Assembly: GCA_958298945.1 (NCBI GenBank)
Contig: OY282610.1
Coordinates: 24,452,233-24,516,232, forward strand
DNA: 64,000 nt
Source of the DNA: Atherix ibis
Lineage: Eukaryota > Arthropoda > Insecta > Diptera > Athericidae
Direction: 5' to 3'
Shown here: piece after piece, positions 57,250-64,000 of the stretch
How the letters are laid out: every line of letters starts with the position of its first letter
How positions within the stretch are numbered: the first letter of the stretch is position 1
Notes under the pieces: generated by a model
Database searches by the model: none
What the model was told of the DNA's origin: nothing
What the model saw: only the letters and a program-made list of their open reading frames with translations
Position numbers and translations under genes: made by a program

Positions 57250-60200
57250 TATTGATCTAAAAATAATTGGAAACAAAAACACATGGAAAATATTATTGGA
57301 AAAAAAACATTTATTGGAACAAAGCTAATTAATTGAAAAAAATTTGGGCTAAAAATTATAGTTTCAAAAATAGGAATTAATCGGAAAAAAATTATTGGGA
57401 GAAAAAATTTGATAAAGAAAAAATTATTGGGAAAAAATTATTGAAAACCTAAAAAAAAAGTAAATAAAATTATTTATTGAGAGAAAAATTATCGGAAAGA
57501 AAATAATTCGAATTGAAGTAACTGGAAAAAAATTATTGGAAGAAAATTAATGGCAAAAAAATTATTTAGAAAAAAGTTTATTGAAAACAAGAAAGTATAA
57601 AGAAAAATGTTATTGGGAAAAAATTATTGGAAAATATTTATTGGGAAAAAATGTACTGGAAAAAAAATTTGAATTGTAGTAACTGGAAAATAGTAATTGG
57701 AAAAAAAATAATAAAAGAAAATTATTGGAAGAAAATTAATGGCAAAAAATTATTTAGAAAAAAGTTTATTGGAAACAAGAAAGTATAACGAAAAATGTTA
57801 TTGGGAAAAAATTATTGGAAAATATTTATTGGGAAAAAATTTGCTGGAAAAAATAATTCCCATTAAAGTAACTGGAAAATAGTAACTGGAAAATTATAAT
57901 GGAAAAAAACTGTTGGAAGAAAATTAATGGAAAAAAATCGGTTTAGAAAAAAAAATTATTGGAAACAAGAAATTGCAAGGAAATATGTTATTGGAAAAAA
58001 ATTATTAGAAGAAAGTTATTGGGAGAAAATATACTAGAAAAAAATTTGAATTAAAGTAACTGGAAAAAAGTAATTGGAAAAAAAATAGTGGAAAAAAATT
58101 ATTGGAAGAAAATAATTGGGAAAAAAAACAATTTGGAAAAAAAATTATTGGAAAATATTTATTGGCAAAAAAATTTTTCTGGAAAAAAATTCGAATTATA
58201 GTAACTGGAAAATATTAATTGGAAAAAAATAATGAAAGAAAATTATTGGAAGAAAATTAATGGCAAAAAAATGATTGGAAAAAAAATTTATTGGAAACAA
58301 GAAAGTATAACAAAAAATGTTATTGGGAAAAAATTTACAGGAAAAAATTTTGAATTAAAGAAACTGAAAAGTAGTATCTGGAAAACACATTGGAAAAAGT
58401 TATCGGGAAAACAAATTTTAGAAAATAAATTATTAAAAAAAATATTCGAAGTGATTTATTTAAAAAATTGTTGGAAAGAAAAAATATTTATAAAAAATTT
58501 ATTGGAAAAACTATGAATAAAAATTCCTGGAAAATCACTTTTGGGAAAAAACTATTGGAATAAAAATTATTGGAAAGAAAGTAACTGCAAAATAAAAAAA
58601 AAATATGAATAGAAAAAATTGTTGGAATTAAATTTTTGGAAAAATTATAAGAAAAAATTGTTTAGGAAATATTATTGGAAACAAAAAATGTTATAAAAAA
58701 AAGATGAAAAAAATTATTGGAAAGAAAATCTTTGATAAAAAATTAATGGAAAAATTGTTGGGAAAAAATTATTGAGAAGAAAATTATTGGAATAATAATT
58801 ATTATTTTCCCAAGAATATCTGGAAAAATAAATTATTAAAAAAAATTAGTGAAAAATCTACTGTAATAAAATTAATGGATTAAATTATTATAAAAATTAT
58901 CGAGAATAAAATTAGTGAAAAATGAATATTGGACTGGAAAGTATAAGGAAAAAAAAGAGTAAATAGGAAAAAATTATTATAAGAAGAGAAAAAGTGACTA
59001 GGAAAAAAGTGATTGGAAAAAATATTGTTGGTAAAGAATTATTGGGAAAAAATTTGGTTTAGTCGAAATGATTTTAGAAAAAATGAAAAGAAAAGCAAAT
59101 TGAAATAAGGTGATTGGAAAAAATTTGTTGGAAGAAAAATTATTGGAAAAAATATATTTTAACAGGATTATTTGAATAAAATTAAATGGAAAAAATTGTT
59201 GAGAAATAGTTTATAGGAAATATTATTGGAAAAAGTCATAGTAAAAAATTATTGGGAAAATATTTAGAAAAAATTTAATGGGAAAAAAATGTAACGTGAA
59301 AAATTCATTGGAATAAATGTCGTACAAAATGTTCGGATAAAAATGATAAGCAAAAAGTTATTGGAAAAAGAAAAATTATTAGAAAAAAAATTATAGGAAA
59401 AAATTCAATAAAAATAAAATTATTACAAAAAATATAATTTGAAAAGAAAATATTTAAAAACGATTATTGGAATGAAAGTTATCATGAAGAACTGTTAAGG
59501 AAAAAATTATTGAATAAAATACTTTTTGTAAAAAATGTTATAGGAAATTATTATTGAAAAAAAATGGTTGGAAAAAAATTATGGGACAGAAAAAATTTAA
59601 GGAAAAATGTTATTGGTAAAAGAGTTGCAGGAAAAAATATTGTTAGAAAAGGTTTTTGGAAAGAAAATATTGGGAAAAAATTATTGACATGAAAATGGAT
59701 AAATGTGTTTGGTACAAAAATATTTGGTAAAAGAAATTTTGAGATAAAATTTTGATTGGATATAAATTATTGGCATCGAAATGAAAAATTTAATGCAAAA
59801 ACTTTTGAGAAATTGATTTGAATATGCAATATTTGAGAAAAAATTGTCAATTATAGTAAAATATTAATGGGAAAAAAATTATGGTAAAAATTTATTAGAA
59901 AGAGAAATTGTTTGAAAAACTATTGTTCGGAAAGAATTATTAAGAAAAATATTATTGGGAAGGAATTTTATTGAAATGTTGGGAGAAATTAACGAAAAAA
60001 AATTTATTCGAAGAAAATGTATTAGAAAAAAGCTGAAAAATGTTATTAGACAGAGTAGCAATTACTGGAATATATTTGCTGGAAAAAATTTATTGGTAAA
60101 AGAGTTGCAGGAAAAATTATTGTTGAAAAAGGTTTTTAGAAAGAAAATATTGCGAAACAAATTAAAGGAAATAAAATTAGAGAAAACAAAATATCAGAAA

Positions 60201-62850
60201 AAAATTATTGACATGAAAATGGATAAATGTGTTTGGTACAAAAATATTTCGTAAAAGAAATTTTGAGATGAAATTTAGATTGGAAAAAATTATTGACATA
60301 AAAATGTCGGGAAAAATTTTATTTTGGAAAAAAGTGTTGGAAAAAAACTTTATTTGAATAGAAGATAATGGAAAATGCTATATTTAGAAAAAGTTATTGT
60401 TTTAAATAGCAAAGTTTTGGAAACAAATTTTTAGGGAATAAATTATAGTAAAAAATTATTTGGAAAAAAATATTCCAAAAAATTATTGCAACGCAAATGT
60501 TGTAGAAAAAAATATTGGAAAAATTATTATTTGGAAACAATTATTGAGAAAAGTATTGTTGAGAACGAAATTAATTAAAATGTTGCAAGAAATTATTGAA
60601 AAATTTATTGGAAACAAGAAATTATAAGCAAAAATATTATTACGAAAAAATTATTGGAAAAAAAATTTAAATTAAAGCAATTGAAAAATGGTAATTGGAA
60701 AAAAATAATGGAAGAAAACTGTTGGAAGAAAATTAATCGCGAAAAAACTATTTGAAAAAAAAATACTGAAAATAAGAAAATATAAAGAAAAATGTTATTG
60801 GAAAATGTTATTGGAAATTATTTATTGGGAAAAAATGTACTGGAAAAAAAATTGAATAAAAGTAATAGGAAAGTAGTAATTGGAAAAAAAATAATGGAAG
60901 AAAATTATTGGAAGAAAATGAATGGCAAAAAATTTATTTAGAAAAAAGTTTATTGGAAACAAGAAAGTATAAAAAAAATGTTATTGGAAAAAATTATTGG
61001 AAATTATTTATTGGAAAAAAATTTGCTGGAAAAATAATTTGATTTATAGTAATTGGAAAAAAAATAATGGAAGAAAATTATTGGAAGAAAATTAATGGCA
61101 AAAAATTATGTAGAAAAAAGTTTATTGGAAACAAGAAAGTATAAAGAAATATGTTATTGGAAAAAATTATTGGAAAATATTAATAAGGAAAAAAAATTTG
61201 AATTGTAGTAACTGGAAAATAGTAATTGGAAAAAAAAATAATGGAAGAAAATTATTGGAAGAAAATTAATGGCAAAAAATTATGTAGAAAAAAGTTTATT
61301 GGAAACAAGAAAGTATAAAGAAAAATGTTATTGGGAAAAATTATTGGAAAATATTAATTAGGAAAAAAAATTTGAATTGTAGTAACTAGAAAATATTAAT
61401 TGGAAAAAAAAATAATGGAAGAAAATTAATGGCAAAAAAATTATGTAGAAAAAAGTTTCGTGGAAACAAGAAAGTATAAAGAAAAATGTTATTGGAAAAA
61501 GTTATTGGAAATTATTTATTGGGAAAAAATGTACTGGAAAAAAATTTGAATTGTAGTAACTGGAAAATAGTAATTGGAAAAAAAATAATGGCAGAAAATT
61601 AATGCCAAAAAATTATTTTAAAAAAAGTTTATTGGAAACAAGAAAGTATAAAGAAAAATGTTATTGGGAAAAATTATTGGAAAATATTAATTAGGAAAAA
61701 AAATTTGAATTGTAGTAACTGGAAAATAGTAATTGGAAAAAAAATAATGGAAGAAAATTAATGGCAAAAAAATTATTCAGAAAAAAGTTTATTGGAAACA
61801 AGAAAGTATAAAGAAAAATGTTATTGCGAAAAATAATTGGAAGAGAGTTATTGGAAATTATTTATTAGGAAACAAATTTAAATTAAAGTAATTGGAAAAT
61901 AGTAACCGGAAAATTATAATGGAAGAAAACTGTTGGTAGAAAATTAATGGCAAAAAATCTATTTAAAAAAAGTTATTGGAAACAAGAAATTACAAGGAAA
62001 TATGTTATTGGAAAAAAATTATTGGAAGAAAGTGATTGGGAGAAAATATACTAGAAAAAAATTTGAATTAAAGTAACTGGAAAATAGGAATTGAAAAAAA
62101 AATAATAGAAGAAAATTATTGGAAGAAAATTATTGGGAAAAAGCTAACTTTGGGAAAAAATAGTGCAAAAAATTATTAGAAAGAGAAATTATTTCGAAAA
62201 TATTATTTGGAAAACAATTTTTTGGAAAGGATCAGTAAGAAAAAATATTATTGATAACGAATTTTATTGAAATGTTGGGAGAAGTTATTGGAAAAAAATT
62301 ATTGGACCAAAAATTATGGAAGAAAATTATTGGAAAAAAAGATTGGCCAAATGTGAATGGTACCAAAATAATTTGTTTGGTTGGAGAAATTTTAGTTGGG
62401 GAAAATATGTATTCGAAAAAAGCTTTTGAAAAAAAACTATTGAACGAGAAAGTTTTGGAAAAAGATTATTACACAAACATAAAATATTAAGAAAAAACTA
62501 TTTTAGAAAAAAATTATTGAAATATTGTATAAACTATGGGAAAAAAACTATTGGAAAAAAATTTTGGAAAGTAAATTTCGTAGAAAAAAGTATTGTTGGG
62601 AACGAATTTTATTGAAATGTTAGGAGAAATTATTGGAAAAATATTATTGGAATAAAAATTATAGAAGAAAATTATTAGAAAAAAGATTTTTGAAAAGAAA
62701 ATCTCTTTTTTTTTTTTAAATAATTTTCCATTTTTTTCCAATTATTAAAAAAAAGATTTTTGGAAAAATAATGATTGGAAATTATTTTACGAAAAATATT
62801 GTTAAAGGAAAAAAAAATTACATAAAATTTTGGAAGAACGAGCTTAACAA
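57250..62850. repeat. ATTGGAAAAAA satellite with 160-190-bp composite units
   Basis: About 5.6 kb built from short words such as AAAATTATTGGAAAAAA and GGAAAATATTTATTGGGAAA. A longer composite unit is recognisable from the block TTATTGGAAACAAGAAAGTA, whose GAAAGTA part lies at 57591, 57779, 57969, 58301 and again at 60617, 60776, 60963, 61135, 61309, 61470, 61642, 61802 and 61986. Spacings are mostly 159-190 bp, and each unit also holds TGAATTGTAGTAACTGGAAA. The middle part (58600-60590) and the end (62150-62850) are more degenerate. Open frames at 58232-58516, 59955-60254 and 62251-62490 are repeat artefacts. Confidence 0.9.
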
Positions 62851-64000
62851 AAATGTCTAATATTTTTTGTTTTTAAATTTCTTTAAAAAAAAGAACAATT
62901 CGAAAAATTTGAAAAAAAAACTATTCAAAAGTTCCGAAATGAAAGTCCTTTAATTTTGCTAGATCAAAAGTGTTTGCGTAAATTTTTTTTCTAATTAAAA
63001 TCTTTTTAAAACTGATGGTCTTTGGTAGTCGCCATTAATTAATTAAAAAAAAAAAAACGAAGAGAAAAACCACCAAAATTGATTTTTTTTTTTTTAAATT
63101 AATTTGAATAAAGATCGAATACGATGAGGGTGGGTAATTTTATAAATCCGAACGAGTGCCTATGAATTAAGGATGATGAGAGTCTGTAATTTGTACAGTG
63201 TTCTACATTTAAAAACCGCATCATCCCCTATAAAAGCTAAAAAAAAAAAACAATAAAATATTCAAATTATTTTTACTGTCGAACTCATATTGTGTTTATA
63301 TGGAATTTATGCGATTAAAAAAGAAAACCTAAGAAAAAAAATAGAACATAAAACACCCAAGCAACAATTACAAACTAAAACTAAAAGTAAAATTATTAAT
63401 TAATGAAATTCTGCACAAACACTGGGTAATGGGGTATTGTGGGAATTTTTCACCCAAATGTGTGCATGGATGGTAACTGGTAACTGGTAACTGGTAAGTG
63501 GTAACTGGTAACTGGGCAAGTATGGAACCTGTTAGGATAATTGAAGTTCACAATTCGTACGTAACTTGTTAATAAATAAATCAACTCGGCGCCTCGTCAT
63601 AAATTTATTGTTCAATTGTGCGCGTAATCAAAATTAAGAGATTTTTGTTTAATTAATTCGTCCACAATTACAGCCGATTCTGATTCTTGTGTTTGTTTGT
63701 TTGTTGGTGTTTTTTTGGTTGTTGTTATTGTTGGCCACTTTTCATATATACTTGAATATTAATTAATCGAATACGTTTCGTCCAGATTTCCGCCAAGGTC
63801 CAACCATCAATTGTGCACAATTTGAATTAATTACAAACAAACACTGACTGAACTCAACTAAAAAATAACGAGCAAAAAAAAAATATTCATTTCACGAATT
63901 AGTACCACCAGCCCCCATAAAAATGATGGCCCCCATCATCATCATGTAGTCGGATGGTTTTCGTTGAAACCACTCTCCTTATTTTCGTATATTTTTTATT
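62851..64000. other. Unique sequence at window end
   Basis: AT-rich to about 63100, then more balanced, with a 7-bp microsatellite at about 63474-63514. No gene recognised. Confidence 0.5.
63474..63514 (+). repeat. (GTAACTG)n microsatellite
   Basis: Six near-perfect tandem units of the 7-mer GTAACTG, one with a single base change (GTAAGTG). Confidence 0.9.

Noticed and set aside
58232..62741. Lys/Ile/Asn-rich open frames in the ATTGGAAAAAA satellite
   Set aside because: Low-complexity translations of a tandem repeat, with no independent coding evidence.

Overview
The window looks like a stretch of nuclear DNA from an arthropod, most likely an insect and perhaps a dipteran. That is an inference from very high AT content, several satellite families, mariner elements, degenerate non-LTR retrotransposons and short AT-rich unique sequence with no long open frames. 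I find no bacterial or organellar gene, no rRNA, no convincing intact tRNA and no CRISPR array. No host gene can be identified with confidence. The window could be intergenic or a large intron.

Layout. 1-3.77 kb: AT-rich unique DNA, then a 158/131-bp satellite organised as a 1051-bp higher-order repeat that ends directly against a LINE relic (3.77-4.48 kb). 4.5-13.5 kb: unique DNA, two relics of a DDE transposase family, a 102/62-bp satellite (9.99-11.06 kb) and a TTAA-flanked palindromic MITE (12.23-12.35 kb). 13.5-15.25 kb: a LINE relic split by a second, RNase H-bearing LINE with a 7-bp target-site duplication. 16-21.4 kb: another DDE relic, then mostly unique DNA with one candidate exon. 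21.4-26.05 kb: two arrays of a 146-bp satellite bracket tandem copies of an internally deleted mariner. 27.6-34.4 kb: three kinds of AT-rich tandem repeat.

36.5-45 kb is a transposon-dense zone: an 851-bp mariner ending in two inverted copies of its own 5' end, a second decayed mariner, three short reverse-transcriptase-derived repeats, a nearly complete 1447-bp mariner and a LINE tail triplicated in tandem. 45.4-47.4 kb holds minus-strand fragments that resemble insect chemoreceptors (low confidence). A 141-bp piece of one of them, differing at one base, sits inside the 1447-bp mariner 3 kb away. 48.9-53.07 kb is an array of 11-bp A-tract repeats with a 1234-bp higher-order unit. 53-57 kb is richer-GC unique DNA of unknown role. 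57.2-62.9 kb is another long AT-rich satellite, and the window ends in unique DNA with a 7-bp microsatellite.

Transposases show disabling changes, including loss of the first catalytic Asp in both better-preserved mariners, so they look non-autonomous or dead. The most interesting items are the captured host-like segment in the mariner, the inverted-5'-end mariner, the higher-order satellites and the phased A-tract array. All calls come from reading by eye; no database search was possible.
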